Assembly: GCA_945861875.1 (NCBI GenBank)
Contig: CAMAWC010000002.1
Location: 1 to 64,000 of the forward strand
Direction: 5' to 3'
DNA from: Bordetella parapertussis
GTDB lineage: Bacteria; Pseudomonadota; Gammaproteobacteria; Burkholderiales; SG8-39
Length of the DNA: 64,000 nt
Part shown: positions 20,465 to 30,126 of the stretch, piece after piece
Numbering within the stretch: position 1 is the first letter of the stretch
Layout: each line of letters starts with the position of its first letter
Program-made: the position numbers and the translations under genes
Notes under the pieces: generated by a model
The model's database searches: none
The model's input: the letters and a program-made list of their open reading frames with translations, nothing else
Told to the model about the DNA's origin: nothing

Positions 20465-21487
20465 ATGCAAATCGGTTCGCACGTGCTGCGCAACAATCTG
20501 TTTGTTGCCCCGATGGCCGGCGTCACGGATCGTCCGTTTCGCCAGTTGTGCAAAAAATTCGGTGCCGGCCTCGCCGTATCCGAGATGGTTGCCTCCAACT
20601 CGCTGCTCTGGGGCAGCGAAAAGACGCGACGCCGCGCCAATCATGAGGGCGAAGTCGACCCGATTTCGGTGCAAATCGCCGGCGCCGACCCGAAAATGAT
20701 GGCCGATGCGGCGCGATTCAACGTCGATCATGGCGCGCAAATCATCGACATCAACATGGGTTGCCCGGCAAAGAAAATCTGCAACGTCATGGCCGGTTCG
20801 GCGCTGCTGCGCGACGAGCCGCTGGTCGGACGCATCCTCGACGCGGTGGTCGCCGCGGTCGATGTGCCGGTCACGCTGAAGTTTCGTACCGGCTGGGACA
20901 AGCAGAACAAGAATGCCCTGATGGTGGCGGCAATCGCCGAACAGGCCGGGATCCAGCTGCTTTCAATACACGGCCGCACCCGCGCCTGCGGTTATTCCGG
21001 GGATGCCGAATACGACACCATCGCCGAGGTCAAGGCCGCAACCCGCCTGCCGGTGATTGCCAATGGCGACATCACCACACCGCAAAAAGCCAGACAAGTC
21101 CTGCAGGTAACCGGGGCCGATGGCGTGATGATTGGTCGCGCGGCGCAGGGCCGGCCGTGGATTTTTCGCGAGATGGAGCACTACCTAAACACCGGCACCA
21201 TCCTGCTGCCGCCGCTGGTGACCGAGATCCACGAGGTGCTGATCGCACACCTGCACGACCTGTACGGCTTTTACGGCGCCGAGCGCGGCGTGCGTGTGGC
21301 GCGCAAGCACATCTCCTGGTACACCAAGGGCCTCACCGGTTCGGCGGTGTTCCGCCATGCCATGAACCAGTTGCCCAACTGCGAAGAACAACTCGCGGCG
21401 GTGGACCATTTTTTCCAGATGCTGGCGGGCGAGCACCGCCACCTGCGTTACATTGAAGAAAATCAGATAGAGGAATTGGCAGCATGA
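20465..21487 (+). CDS. dusB: DusB, tRNA-dihydrouridine synthase B
   Basis: The ATG at 20465 gives 340 residues starting MQIGSHVLRNNLFVAPMAGVTDRPFR. The catalytic Cys is in DINMGCPAKKICN, with the FMN-binding LSIHGRTRACGYSG and VIANGDITTP blocks after it. The enzyme reduces specific uridines in the tRNA D-loop. It overlaps fis by 4 bp, and dusB-fis is a conserved operon in proteobacteria, in which translation of dusB can drive fis expression. Confidence 0.97.
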   Translation: MQIGSHVLRNNLFVAPMAGVTDRPFRQLCKKFGAGLAVSEMVASNSLLWGSEKTRRRANHEGEVDPISVQIAGADPKMMADAARFNVDHGAQIIDINMGCPAKKICNVMAGSALLRDEPLVGRILDAVVAAVDVPVTLKFRTGWDKQNKNALMVAAIAEQAGIQLLSIHGRTRACGYSGDAEYDTIAEVKAATRLPVIANGDITTPQKARQVLQVTGADGVMIGRAAQGRPWIFREMEHYLNTGTILLPPLVTEIHEVLIAHLHDLYGFYGAERGVRVARKHISWYTKGLTGSAVFRHAMNQLPNCEEQLAAVDHFFQMLAGEHRHLRYIEENQIEELAA

Positions 21488-21723
21488 AACAAACCAACGA
21501 GATCAGCGACTGCGTGCGCAAGTCCCTTGACCGTTATTTCAAGGACCTCGACGGTGAAAAACCGCGCGCCGTATACGATATGGTCATACGCAATGTTGAA
21601 CGACCGCTGCTCGAAATGGTGCTTGACCGGGCCGAAGGCAACCAGACGGTTGCGGCCGAAATGCTGGGCATCAACCGCAACACCCTGCGCAAGAAAATCC
21701 AGCTCCTGAAGATTAAGCTCTAG
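21484..21723 (+). CDS. fis: Fis, nucleoid-associated DNA-bending protein
   Basis: The protein is 79 residues, shorter than E. coli Fis (98) but normal for betaproteobacteria, which lack most of the N-terminal beta-hairpin arm. The C-terminal helix-turn-helix is well conserved (GNQTVAAEMLGINRNTLRKKIQLL). Fis bends DNA, shapes the nucleoid and activates rRNA/tRNA promoters in rapid growth. The start overlaps the dusB stop (ATGA). purH follows 39 bp later in the same direction. Confidence 0.96.
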   Translation: MKQTNEISDCVRKSLDRYFKDLDGEKPRAVYDMVIRNVERPLLEMVLDRAEGNQTVAAEMLGINRNTLRKKIQLLKIKL

Positions 21724-21762
21724 CCAGGCTGCGCTCCAGCCGCCACGCCCAAGCGTCCGCAC

Positions 21763-23352
21763 ATGAACACCATCCGGCAGGCCCTGATCAGTGTTTCGGA
21801 CAAAACCGGCATAGTTGAACTGGCGCGCGCCCTCGCAACCATGGGCGTGGCCATACTTTCCACCGGCGGGACGGCAAAACTTTTAGCCGACGCCGGCATT
21901 GGCGTCACCGAGGTGGCCGACTACACGGGTTTCCCGGAGATGCTGGACGGCCGCGTCAAGACCCTGCACCCCAAGATACACGGCGGCCTGCTCGCCCGAC
22001 GCGACTTGCCGGCGCACATGAATACCATCGAGAAAGCCGGCATCGGCCGCATTGACATGCTGGTGGTCAACCTCTACCCGTTCGAGGCGACGGTGGCAAA
22101 AGCCGATTGCACGCCGGATGAAGCGATTGAAAATATCGACATCGGCGGCCCTGCGATGGTGCGTTCGGCGGCAAAGAACTGGCAGGGCGTGGCGGTGCTG
22201 ACCGATGCATCACAGTACGCCGGCGTCCTGCACGAACTGAAGGCCACTCCGTCACCCGCGCTCAGCGACGCCACGCGCTTCGCCCTCGCCGTAAGCGCCT
22301 TCAACCGCATCGCCAATTACGATGCGGCGATCAGCGACTACCTGTCCTCTATCGGCACAGACGGCAGGCACAGCGCCTTTCCCGGCCAAAGCAACGGGCG
22401 CTTTGAAAAACTCCAGGATTTGCGTTACGGCGAAAATCCGCACCAGCAGGCGGCGTTTTATCGCGACCTTTATCCGGTGCCCGGCACGCTGGCGATGGCC
22501 ACCCAGGTGCAAGGCAAGGAACTGTCCTACAACAACATCGCCGACGCCGATGCCGCCTGGGAATGTGTCAAATCATTCGCCGACCAGGCGCCGCAGGCAG
22601 CCTGCGTCATCGTCAAGCACGCCAATCCCTGCGGTGTGGCACTCGGGGCCAATCCGGCCGAGGCCTACGCCAAGGCGCTGAAAACCGATCCGACATCGGC
22701 GTTCGGCGGCATCATCGCATTCAATGCCCCGCTCGACGGGGCAGCGGCAAGCCTGGTTGCCAAACAATTTGTCGAAGTGCTGATCGCCCCGGCCTTTTCC
22801 GCCGAAGCGCTGGCGGTCTTTGCAGGCAAGCCCAACACCCGCCTGCTTGCCATCGCCCCCGGTCCGGACGGCCGCAACGGCCGCAACAGCCACGATGCCA
22901 AGCGTGTCGGTTCGGGCCTGCTGATACAGACCGCGGACAATCGCGATGTATCGGCGGCCGACATCAAGGTGGTGAGCAAGGCCGTCCCGACCGCCGGCCA
23001 GACCGCCGACCTGTTGTTTGCCTGGCGCGTCGCCAAGTTCGTAAAATCCAACGCCATCGTGTTTTGCGCAGGCGGCATGACCATGGGCGTGGGTGCGGGC
23101 CAGATGAGCCGCATCGATTCGGCGCGCATCGCCGCCATAAAGGCGCAAAACGCCGGGCTGACCCTGCAGGGTTCGGTCGTTGCATCGGACGCGTTTTTCC
23201 CCTTCCGCGACGGCCTTGATGTCGTTGCCGATGCCGGCGCCGTGGCGGTCATCCAGCCCGGCGGCAGTATGCGCGATGATGAGGTGATTGCCGCCGCCAA
23301 CGAGCGCGGCATCGCCATGGTCTTTACCGGCGTGCGCCACTTCCGGCACTGA
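21763..23352 (+). CDS. purH: PurH, bifunctional AICAR formyltransferase/IMP cyclohydrolase
   Basis: The 529-residue enzyme carries out the last two steps of IMP synthesis. The N-terminal MGS-like cyclohydrolase domain (about 1-145; [33 protein letters not shown]) is followed by the AICAR transformylase domain ([14 protein letters not shown] with the Lys-His pair; [24 protein letters not shown]). It heads a purH-purD pair 23 bp apart. Confidence 0.98.
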   Translation: MNTIRQALISVSDKTGIVELARALATMGVAILSTGGTAKLLADAGIGVTEVADYTGFPEMLDGRVKTLHPKIHGGLLARRDLPAHMNTIEKAGIGRIDMLVVNLYPFEATVAKADCTPDEAIENIDIGGPAMVRSAAKNWQGVAVLTDASQYAGVLHELKATPSPALSDATRFALAVSAFNRIANYDAAISDYLSSIGTDGRHSAFPGQSNGRFEKLQDLRYGENPHQQAAFYRDLYPVPGTLAMATQVQGKELSYNNIADADAAWECVKSFADQAPQAACVIVKHANPCGVALGANPAEAYAKALKTDPTSAFGGIIAFNAPLDGAAASLVAKQFVEVLIAPAFSAEALAVFAGKPNTRLLAIAPGPDGRNGRNSHDAKRVGSGLLIQTADNRDVSAADIKVVSKAVPTAGQTADLLFAWRVAKFVKSNAIVFCAGGMTMGVGAGQMSRIDSARIAAIKAQNAGLTLQGSVVASDAFFPFRDGLDVVADAGAVAVIQPGGSMRDDEVIAAANERGIAMVFTGVRHFRH

Positions 23353-23375
23353 GCGGTCACCAAACGGGCACTGAC

Positions 23376-24653
23376 ATGAAACTCCTCGTAATCGGTTCCG
23401 GTGGTCGCGAACACGCCATTGCCTGGCGATTGGCGCAGAATCCACGGGTTCAGATGGTCTATGTCGCGCCCGGCAACGCCGGCACCGCACTGGACGGCAA
23501 CATGGTGAACCTGCCCGTCACCTCGCTCACCGAACTGGCGGACTTTGCGCAAAAGGAAAACATCCACCTCACCGTGGTCGGACCCGAAGCGCCGCTGGCC
23601 GCCGGCGTGGTGGACTTGTTCAAGGCTCGCGGACTGCGCATATTCGGCCCGAACCGCGCCGCAGCCCAGCTCGAATCCTCGAAAGACTACGCCAAACAAT
23701 TCCTGTTCCGCCACGGCATTCCCACGGCGCCCTACGCCACGTTTTCCGATGCCGCCGCCGCACATGCCTATATCGACAAGCAGGGGGCGCCCATCGTGGT
23801 CAAGGCCGACGGGCTGGCCGCCGGCAAAGGCGTGGTGGTGGCGATGAATGCCGCCGATGCACACGGCGCCGTCGACGCCATGCTGGTGGGCAACAGTATG
23901 GGAGACGCCGGCCACAGGGTCGTTATTGAAGGTTTCCTGGATGGCGAGGAAGCCAGCTTCATCGTGCTGGCCGACGGCGAGCACGTGCTGCCACTGGCGA
24001 CCAGCCAGGACCATAAGCGACTTAAGAACGGCGACCTCGGCCCCAACACCGGCGGCATGGGAGCCTATTCGCCGGCCCCGGTGGTAACCCCGGAACTGCA
24101 CAACCGCATCATGCGCGAAATCATCCTGCCGACGATGCAAGGCATGGCCAGTGACGGCATTCCCTACGCCGGTTTTCTCTACGCCGGCATCATAATAGAC
24201 AAGGCTGGTAATCCGACCGTACTCGAATTCAACTGCCGCCTGGGCGATCCGGAAACGCAACCCCTGCTGCTGCGCCTGAAAAGCGACCTGCTGGAGATCA
24301 TCGAGCATGCCGTCGACGGCAGGCTTGACCAGGTCCAGGTCGATTGGGACCGGCGTACCGCGCTGGGCGTGGTACTCGCCGCGGCCGGCTATCCCGAATC
24401 GCCCAGAAGCGGTGATGCCATATCAGGCCTTCCGCCCGACAGCGCCGACTGCAAAGTATTTCATGCCGGCACGGCGCTCTCGGGCAAGCAGGCGGTGACA
24501 TCCGGTGGGCGGGTGCTGTGCGTCACCGCGCTTGGCGACAGCGTCAAAATGGCCCAGCACCGCGCCTACCAGACGGTGGAGCTGATCCGCTTCGAGGGCA
24601 TGCAGTTCCGCAGCGACATCGGGTTTCGCGCGATCGGCGTGAAAAAACATTGA
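23376..24653 (+). CDS. purD: PurD, phosphoribosylamine-glycine ligase
   Basis: The 425-residue ATP-grasp ligase makes glycinamide ribonucleotide, the second step of purine synthesis. It starts [23 protein letters not shown] and shows ATP-grasp blocks ([60 protein letters not shown]). The C-terminal subdomain is typical ([14 protein letters not shown]). It follows purH, as in many proteobacteria; hemF starts about 30 bp downstream. Confidence 0.98.
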   Translation: MKLLVIGSGGREHAIAWRLAQNPRVQMVYVAPGNAGTALDGNMVNLPVTSLTELADFAQKENIHLTVVGPEAPLAAGVVDLFKARGLRIFGPNRAAAQLESSKDYAKQFLFRHGIPTAPYATFSDAAAAHAYIDKQGAPIVVKADGLAAGKGVVVAMNAADAHGAVDAMLVGNSMGDAGHRVVIEGFLDGEEASFIVLADGEHVLPLATSQDHKRLKNGDLGPNTGGMGAYSPAPVVTPELHNRIMREIILPTMQGMASDGIPYAGFLYAGIIIDKAGNPTVLEFNCRLGDPETQPLLLRLKSDLLEIIEHAVDGRLDQVQVDWDRRTALGVVLAAAGYPESPRSGDAISGLPPDSADCKVFHAGTALSGKQAVTSGGRVLCVTALGDSVKMAQHRAYQTVELIRFEGMQFRSDIGFRAIGVKKH

Positions 24654-24681
24654 TGGCGTTCACCTCAGGGGGCGCAAAATC

Positions 24682-25581
24682 TTGGTGAATCCCGACACAG
24701 CGGCGGTCAAGGCCTACCTGCTTGGCTTGCAGGCGCGCATTGTCGGCGCGCTCGAATCTCTGGACGGCACGCCTTTTCGCACCGACTCCTGGGTGCGACC
24801 AGAAGGCGGCGGCGGCATCAGCCGGCTGGTCGAGGAAGGGCGTTTTTTCGAGCGCGGCGGCGTTAATTTCTCCCACGTTACCGGCTCCAAACTGCCGCCC
24901 TCGGCATCGGCCCATCGCCCGGAAATCGCCGGCCACCCGTGGGAAGCGATGGGCGTGTCGCTGGTACTCCATCCGCGCAATCCGCACGCACCCACGGTGC
25001 ACATGAATGTGCGCTTTTTTGCCACCCAGGGTGATGAACCCGTGTGGTGGTTTGGCGGCGGCATGGACCTGACGCCATATTACGGTTATGCCGAGGATGC
25101 CCGGCACTTCCACCAGACCTGCCGCAACGCGCTCGATCCGTTCGGCAGCCAGTATCACCCGCGTTTCAAAAAGTGGTGCGACGATTATTTTTTCCTGCGC
25201 CATCGCGGTGAAGCGCGCGGCATCGGCGGTATTTTCTTTGATGACTTCAGTGAACTGGGCTTTGAGCAGAGCTTCGCACTCACCCAAAGCGCCGGCGACG
25301 CCTTCCTGCCCGGCTACCTGCCGATTGCCGAACGGCGCAAGGATGCCCCCTACGGTGAGCGTGAACGCGATTTCCAGGCCTACCGGCGCGGACGTTATGT
25401 CGAGTTCAACCTGGTCTATGACCGCGGCACACTGTTTGGCCTGCAGTCGGGGGGAAGAACCGAATCAATCCTGATGTCATTGCCGCCGGTGGTCAGGTGG
25501 CGTTATGACTGGAAACCGCAGGCAGGCAGCGCCGAGGAAAAACTCTATACCGATTTTCTGCCGGCCAGGGACTGGGTCTAA
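24682..25581 (+). CDS. hemF: HemF, oxygen-dependent coproporphyrinogen III oxidase
   Basis: The 299-residue enzyme converts coproporphyrinogen III to protoporphyrinogen IX using O2. Family blocks are clear: [58 protein letters not shown]. The start is TTG 24682 or GTG 24685 behind a CAGGGGG element; there is no nearby ATG. It follows purD closely and its stop overlaps the convergent hemY stop by 4 bp, so no dedicated terminator can lie between them. Its presence implies aerobic haem synthesis. Confidence 0.97.
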   Translation: MVNPDTAAVKAYLLGLQARIVGALESLDGTPFRTDSWVRPEGGGGISRLVEEGRFFERGGVNFSHVTGSKLPPSASAHRPEIAGHPWEAMGVSLVLHPRNPHAPTVHMNVRFFATQGDEPVWWFGGGMDLTPYYGYAEDARHFHQTCRNALDPFGSQYHPRFKKWCDDYFFLRHRGEARGIGGIFFDDFSELGFEQSFALTQSAGDAFLPGYLPIAERRKDAPYGERERDFQAYRRGRYVEFNLVYDRGTLFGLQSGGRTESILMSLPPVVRWRYDWKPQAGSAEEKLYTDFLPARDWV

Positions 25582-26744
25582 TCCAGGTCGGCCGCGGCGC
25601 GGTAATGCTTTTGCGCCTCTTCGGGCCGCTCCAGGCCATCGGCCAGCCGCGCCAGCGCAACATGCACCGTGCGCGAGGGCTGCAGCGCCAGGCTCCCCTC
25701 GAGGTAGCTTTGCGCCTTGCCCCAAAGCTCAAGGTGCACGCATAAACGGCCCAGCGTCAGCAACAGTCCGGCATCGCGCGGATGGCGTTGCTGCCAGCGC
25801 TCGGCCTGTTGCAGCTGGTCGCGTGCATCAGTGCCAAGGCATTCACCGTATAGCAACACGGCATCTTCATTCCATTCGCGCTCCAGTACATCGCGCAAAA
25901 TGTCGTGCGCCACTTTTCCCCCGCCCAGGCGCATGAACAGGCGCGCGGCGGCACCGGCCACGCGATGGTCAAGGCGCTCCGCCTCCTCGATGCCGCGCCA
26001 GTGACGGGTCAGGCTGGCGGCGTCAAGACCCTTGGCATGCAGGCTTTCGACCGTGGCATTGAGGCGCAACTGTCGCAGCCATTCACGCGGGGCGGCGTCG
26101 CGCTTTTCAAGCACCTTGACCAGCCGCACCACCTCTTCCCAGTTTCCCGCGCCCTGCTCCGCGCGCAACAGCATCAGCTGGCTTGAAATGCCGCGATGTC
26201 CGCCGTCATGCAATTGCCGCAACACGGCCCGTGCATCTTCGTAACGCCGCGCATCGAGCAATAATTCGGCTTCGGTGGAAAGGCGGGCCTGGCGCAAGTC
26301 GGCGTCTTCTTCGGCCCTGGACAACCAGACAGCGCACTCGTTGGCATCGCGCATCTTGTGCGCAGCCCTTGCAGCCACCAGTGCAGCGAGCGTCGGATCA
26401 CTTTGCAGGTTATGGGCTTTTGCGGCGAACTTGCGGGCGCGGCCCCAACGACCCTCGAACAAGGCCTGCACCGCAGCGGCAAAAGCGGCGCGGCCGCCGG
26501 ATTCACGCCGGCGTGCGCGAAACACCTTTACATGCGCCGGCAGGCGCAGCGTGTGCGAAACCAGCCGCACCGCCCAATAACCGAGGATAAAGGCGCCCAG
26601 CAAGGACAGGAACACCAGCACCAGTGACGCCTCCACACGCCATGGCGGCGCGACGATGAGGACATAGCCGTCGCCAAAACGGGTCACCAGCGAAAGTCCG
26701 ACAGCCAGCGAGAACACCGCCAGCAACCAGAACAAACCCCTCAT
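25578..26744 (-). CDS. hemY: HemY, haem-biosynthesis-associated TPR membrane protein
   Basis: The 388-residue proteobacterial HemY is not protoporphyrinogen oxidase. It has an N-terminal membrane helix ([27 protein letters not shown]), a second helix ([21 protein letters not shown]) and a long TPR-like helical region (about 90-385). It is thought to help organise haem-pathway enzymes at the membrane; its precise role is unsettled. It overlaps hemX by 4 bp as the last gene of hemC-hemD-hemX-hemY. Confidence 0.9.
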   Translation of the reverse strand: MRGLFWLLAVFSLAVGLSLVTRFGDGYVLIVAPPWRVEASLVLVFLSLLGAFILGYWAVRLVSHTLRLPAHVKVFRARRRESGGRAAFAAAVQALFEGRWGRARKFAAKAHNLQSDPTLAALVAARAAHKMRDANECAVWLSRAEEDADLRQARLSTEAELLLDARRYEDARAVLRQLHDGGHRGISSQLMLLRAEQGAGNWEEVVRLVKVLEKRDAAPREWLRQLRLNATVESLHAKGLDAASLTRHWRGIEEAERLDHRVAGAAARLFMRLGGGKVAHDILRDVLEREWNEDAVLLYGECLGTDARDQLQQAERWQQRHPRDAGLLLTLGRLCVHLELWGKAQSYLEGSLALQPSRTVHVALARLADGLERPEEAQKHYRAAADLD

Positions 26745-27811
26745 CGCGGCGCTTTGTCGCGCGAAATCTCGCGCGAAGTCTTGAAGTTGCGAACTGCGGC
26801 GAGGCTTTCGGCAAGTGTCGGCGGCTCGACGCTGACACCGGCGGCGGCCAACTGCTTCAGCGTGGACATGGCGTTTGCGACGGGTTTGGCGCGGGTGTCA
26901 AAATGTCGGCCGATCCAGTCAGTCGCGGCGCGGATATCCTGGCGATAACCGCTCTGGTCACGCTGCAACAGCGCCAACCGGGCGTTGAGCAGGCGCAGTT
27001 TTACGTTCTCGCGCAGGAAAAACGCCTGGTCCGGCGCAAGCAGCACGGCTTCGGGCCGGTCGCTGTTTTGCACCCGCACCAGCTGGCGGATCTCCGCCCA
27101 TATCTGGCTGCCGAGCGTGCTCCAGAATCCATCTCCGGCCGCCGCAGCCGTGCGTTTTTCATCGTGCGGTCGCCCCTCAAAAGCGAGCGGCCAGCCATCA
27201 ACGGCACCAATCAGCTGCTCTATTTTCAGCGACAAACCGGTCAGGTCAAGATTGGGTGCCGACTTGAGGCTGTCGATATCACGGGCGAGGACCTTGCGCA
27301 GGGAAATGAACTGCGGACGATCGGAGCGCGCAAGCCGTGAGTCGGCGCTCTGCAGCGCCACAAGCGCGACCGAAACGTTGCCCGCCAGTTGCAATTGCTG
27401 GGAAGCGATGGCAAGGATTTGTTCAATTTCCGCAAGCACCCAGTCATCACGGCCGCGGGACAGTTCCTGGTACAAGGCCTCGAGCGCGACCTGCTGGTTC
27501 TGCGATTCCTGCAGCCGCGCCTCCATGAGGTTGAGCTTGGCCTCGGCTTCACGCACCGCTTCCTGCGCCTGCTTCGCGACAAGCCGGCTTTCCTGGCTGC
27601 CCGCGTCGCTGTCGCGCAGGCGCTTTGCCAACTCCTGTGACAGGGTGTCTATTTTCTGGCGCGTATCCCACCACTGCCAGGCAAAAAAACACAGCGCCAC
27701 AAGGACAAGCATTCCCAGCGGGGTGGCCAGATTGGCGGCACGCAAACGCGCGCCCAGGCCCCGCGGCCGGACCCCGTGTTGGGGAGCTGTCGTATCGTCC
27801 ATATCAGTCAT
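26741..27811 (-). CDS. hemX: HemX-like membrane protein
   Basis: I chose the ATG at 27811 (MTDMDDTTAPQHG), giving 356 residues; the longer track entry reads into the hemD end. A single membrane helix (TPLGMLVLVALCFFAWQWWD, about 30-50) is followed by a coiled coil (about 52-125, rich in E, K, Q and A) and a periplasmic domain with the HemX blocks YQELSRGRDDWVLAEIEQIL and LRLLNARLALLQRDQSGY. The old uroporphyrinogen methyltransferase name is not supported by any catalytic motif. Its function in haem synthesis is unproven. Confidence 0.9.
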   Translation of the reverse strand: MTDMDDTTAPQHGVRPRGLGARLRAANLATPLGMLVLVALCFFAWQWWDTRQKIDTLSQELAKRLRDSDAGSQESRLVAKQAQEAVREAEAKLNLMEARLQESQNQQVALEALYQELSRGRDDWVLAEIEQILAIASQQLQLAGNVSVALVALQSADSRLARSDRPQFISLRKVLARDIDSLKSAPNLDLTGLSLKIEQLIGAVDGWPLAFEGRPHDEKRTAAAAGDGFWSTLGSQIWAEIRQLVRVQNSDRPEAVLLAPDQAFFLRENVKLRLLNARLALLQRDQSGYRQDIRAATDWIGRHFDTRAKPVANAMSTLKQLAAAGVSVEPPTLAESLAAVRNFKTSREISRDKAPR

Positions 27812-27831
27812 TGCACCATCGAAATGCGGGC

Positions 27832-28617
27832 TTATTTTGCCAGTCTGGCCGCTTTGGCAAAATAACTTTGCATGCCATCGACAATACCCTTGTCCCCGGC
27901 GGCCGTGAGCTGCGCCTTGAGCGCACCGCGCCACTGCGCGCGTTCGATAATGCGCGGATGCGGGGCGAACACCGGCGTCACAGCGAGCAGTTCGCGCCCC
28001 GGTTCGCCGAGCATTTCAACCAGATTATCCATCGCCTCGCTGCTGGTAACGGTGATCGCGTCCAGCCGGCCCTCACGCCACATCGCAACAATCGGTGCGC
28101 CATCGGTCGCCGGCTTGCTCCGCTCGTAGCACTCGGCCAGCGTGACTTCGGCGCCGCGCCGCTTCAGTTCGGTGGCGAGCAACTCGCGCCCACCGCCGCC
28201 GCGAAAAATGATCACGTTGCGGTAAGTCAGGTAGGTCAGCTTGGCCATTTTGTCGAGCAGGCCCTCGCTGTCAAAGCGCGACGCGGGCACGATGACATTA
28301 TGAATTCCCGCGGCGGCCAGGGCCGTCGCACCGCCGGGACCCACTGCGGCAACCTTCAACTCCTTGGGCCACGGGCCGGCGGCGGTCGCAAATCGCAGTC
28401 CGTACTCAACCGCGGTCGGACTGATAAAAATCGCCAGGTCAAAGCGGGCGAGGTCGCGCATCGTCGCTTCAAGCGTTTCAGGTTGCGCCGGCGCGCGGAT
28501 CTCCAGCGCCGGGAACAATACCGGCTCGCCGCCACCGTCGCGCAGCAGCCGCATCAGCATGCCGGCCTGCTCGCGCGGTCGCGTAACCAGGACACGGCGG
28601 CCGTTAAGGGTTCTCAT
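27832..28617 (-). CDS. hemD: HemD, uroporphyrinogen-III synthase
   Basis: The 261-residue protein opens with [18 protein letters not shown], the HemD N-terminus, and includes [11 protein letters not shown] and [17 protein letters not shown], matching the two-lobed fold. It cyclises hydroxymethylbilane with D-ring inversion. HemD sequences diverge strongly, so the neighbouring hemC (4-bp overlap) is important support. It is followed by hemX after 20 bp. Confidence 0.93.
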   Translation of the reverse strand: MRTLNGRRVLVTRPREQAGMLMRLLRDGGGEPVLFPALEIRAPAQPETLEATMRDLARFDLAIFISPTAVEYGLRFATAAGPWPKELKVAAVGPGGATALAAAGIHNVIVPASRFDSEGLLDKMAKLTYLTYRNVIIFRGGGGRELLATELKRRGAEVTLAECYERSKPATDGAPIVAMWREGRLDAITVTSSEAMDNLVEMLGEPGRELLAVTPVFAPHPRIIERAQWRGALKAQLTAAGDKGIVDGMQSYFAKAARLAK

Positions 28618-29567
28618 GACAGGGCCGCCAGGATGCGATCCGCACCGCGGCCAACCAGCATTTGCGCGAGCGCCTCGCCCAGGCTCTCCGGATCGGTCAT
28701 GGCACCCTCAAGTTCGGCGCGCACCACCTGGCTTGCGTCCGGCGCGGCAACAAGGCCGCGCAAGGTCAAGCGGCCGCCGGCGCACTCGGCGTAAGCGGCC
28801 AGGGGCAACTGGCAACTGCCGCCCAGCGCCCGGCTGACGGCGCGCTCGGCGCGTACACACGCGGCGGTTTCGAGGTGATTGAGCGGCGCAAGCCAGCCCA
28901 GCCATTCGGGCCGGTCGGCACGATACTCAATGGCAAGCGCGCCTTGGCCCGCCGCCGGCAGGCTGTCCTTGGTATCGATGATGCTGCGAATGCGCGCAGA
29001 CAGGCCCAAGCGCGTCAGTCCGGCTGCGGCCAGCACGGCCGCCTGCACTTCGCCGCGGTCGATCTTGGCCAGCCGCGTGTCGAGATTGCCGCGCAAGGGT
29101 TTGATTTCCAATTGTGGAAAACGCTCGCGCAACTGTGCCTCGCGGCGCAGGCTGGAGGTGCCCAGCACCGCTCCGGCCGGCAGGTCAGCCGGCGTGCCGT
29201 AGTCGTTGGAAACAAAACAGTCGCGCGCATCTTCGCGCTCGGCGATCGCCGCCAGCGCAAACCCCGCGGGCAGTTCCATCGGCACGTCCTTGGCCGAATG
29301 CACGGCGATATCGGCGCGGCCGTCCGCGAGGGCGGTCTCGAGCTCCTTGACGAACAAACCCTTGCCGCCGACCTTGGACAGCGACCGGTCGAGGATTTCA
29401 TCGCCGCGCGTGCTCATGGCAAAAATAGTGACCTCGCATTGAGGGTATAATTTTTGCAGGCGTTCCTGTACGTGTTCGGACTGCCACAGGGCAAGCCGGC
29501 TTTGGCGCGAGGCGATGACAATGCGTTCGGGATCACCGCCGGCATGACTAGTGCGACTGGAGTTCAA
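28614..29567 (-). CDS. hemC: HemC, porphobilinogen deaminase (hydroxymethylbilane synthase)
   Basis: The 317-residue enzyme condenses four porphobilinogens. Blocks [54 protein letters not shown] and the dipyrromethane-cofactor Cys in [14 protein letters not shown] are all present. No ATG fits the N-terminus; the best start is TTG at 29567. Only 16 bp separate this start from the divergent GTG of the next gene, so promoters must overlap the coding regions. Confidence 0.96.
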   Translation of the reverse strand: MNSSRTSHAGGDPERIVIASRQSRLALWQSEHVQERLQKLYPQCEVTIFAMSTRGDEILDRSLSKVGGKGLFVKELETALADGRADIAVHSAKDVPMELPAGFALAAIAEREDARDCFVSNDYGTPADLPAGAVLGTSSLRREAQLRERFPQLEIKPLRGNLDTRLAKIDRGEVQAAVLAAAGLTRLGLSARIRSIIDTKDSLPAAGQGALAIEYRADRPEWLGWLAPLNHLETAACVRAERAVSRALGGSCQLPLAAYAECAGGRLTLRGLVAAPDASQVVRAELEGAMTDPESLGEALAQMLVGRGADRILAALS

Positions 29568-29583
29568 GGTTCAAAGGTAGATT

Positions 29584-30126
29584 GTGTTGATACGCTTCAC
29601 TACCCTCATTCTAGCACTCGCCCTGACAGCCCCCCCCACAATCTGGGCCGCTCCGGGGGCCGCGGCGCAGGGGGCCACCACCCTGCCCCTGGCCCGCAAC
29701 CTCGCCGCCGACGGGCGCGACGTGGCGGCAAGCAAACGGCCGCTGCTGGTCTTGTTCAGTGAAACCGGCTGCCCGTGGTGCGAGCGCGCGCGGCGCGAAT
29801 TCCTGCTGCCCATGCAAGGGAACCCGGATTACCAGGCCAAGGTCGTTTTCCGGCAAATCGACATCGACCAGAAAACCCCCCTGACCGCTTTTGACGGTGC
29901 CGCCACCTCGCACCAGGCCTTCGCCCGAGCCATGAAAATAAAGCGTTTCCCGACAGTGCTGCTGCTCGGCCCGGAGGGCGAAGTCCTCGCCGAACCACTG
30001 GTCGGGTTCGGCATCGCCGACTATTACGGCGCCTACCTGGATGAGCGCATCGACGGCGCCGCGGCAAAACTCGCCCGGGCGCCCGCAGCAAAACAGCCCC
30101 CCGAGAACAATCCGCGTGGCCGTTAG
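29584..30126 (+). CDS. Exported thioredoxin-fold protein (CPWC active site)
   Basis: The GTG at 29584 follows an AAGGT-type ribosome site. The 180-residue protein has a signal peptide (RFTTLILALALTAPPTIWAA) and a thioredoxin-like domain with LLVLFSETGCPWCERARREF. A cis-Pro is expected in RFPTVLLLGPEG. It resembles SoxW/DsbE-like periplasmic reductases; its partner is unknown. The C-terminus is proline- and alanine-rich and overlaps the start of ppc by 11 bp if ppc begins at 30116. Confidence 0.8.
   Translation: MLIRFTTLILALALTAPPTIWAAPGAAAQGATTLPLARNLAADGRDVAASKRPLLVLFSETGCPWCERARREFLLPMQGNPDYQAKVVFRQIDIDQKTPLTAFDGAATSHQAFARAMKIKRFPTVLLLGPEGEVLAEPLVGFGIADYYGAYLDERIDGAAAKLARAPAAKQPPENNPRGR

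Noticed and set aside
29446-29451. TATAAT inside hemC as promoter of the thioredoxin gene
   Set aside because: No -35 at suitable spacing; may be chance, although some promoter must lie in this area.
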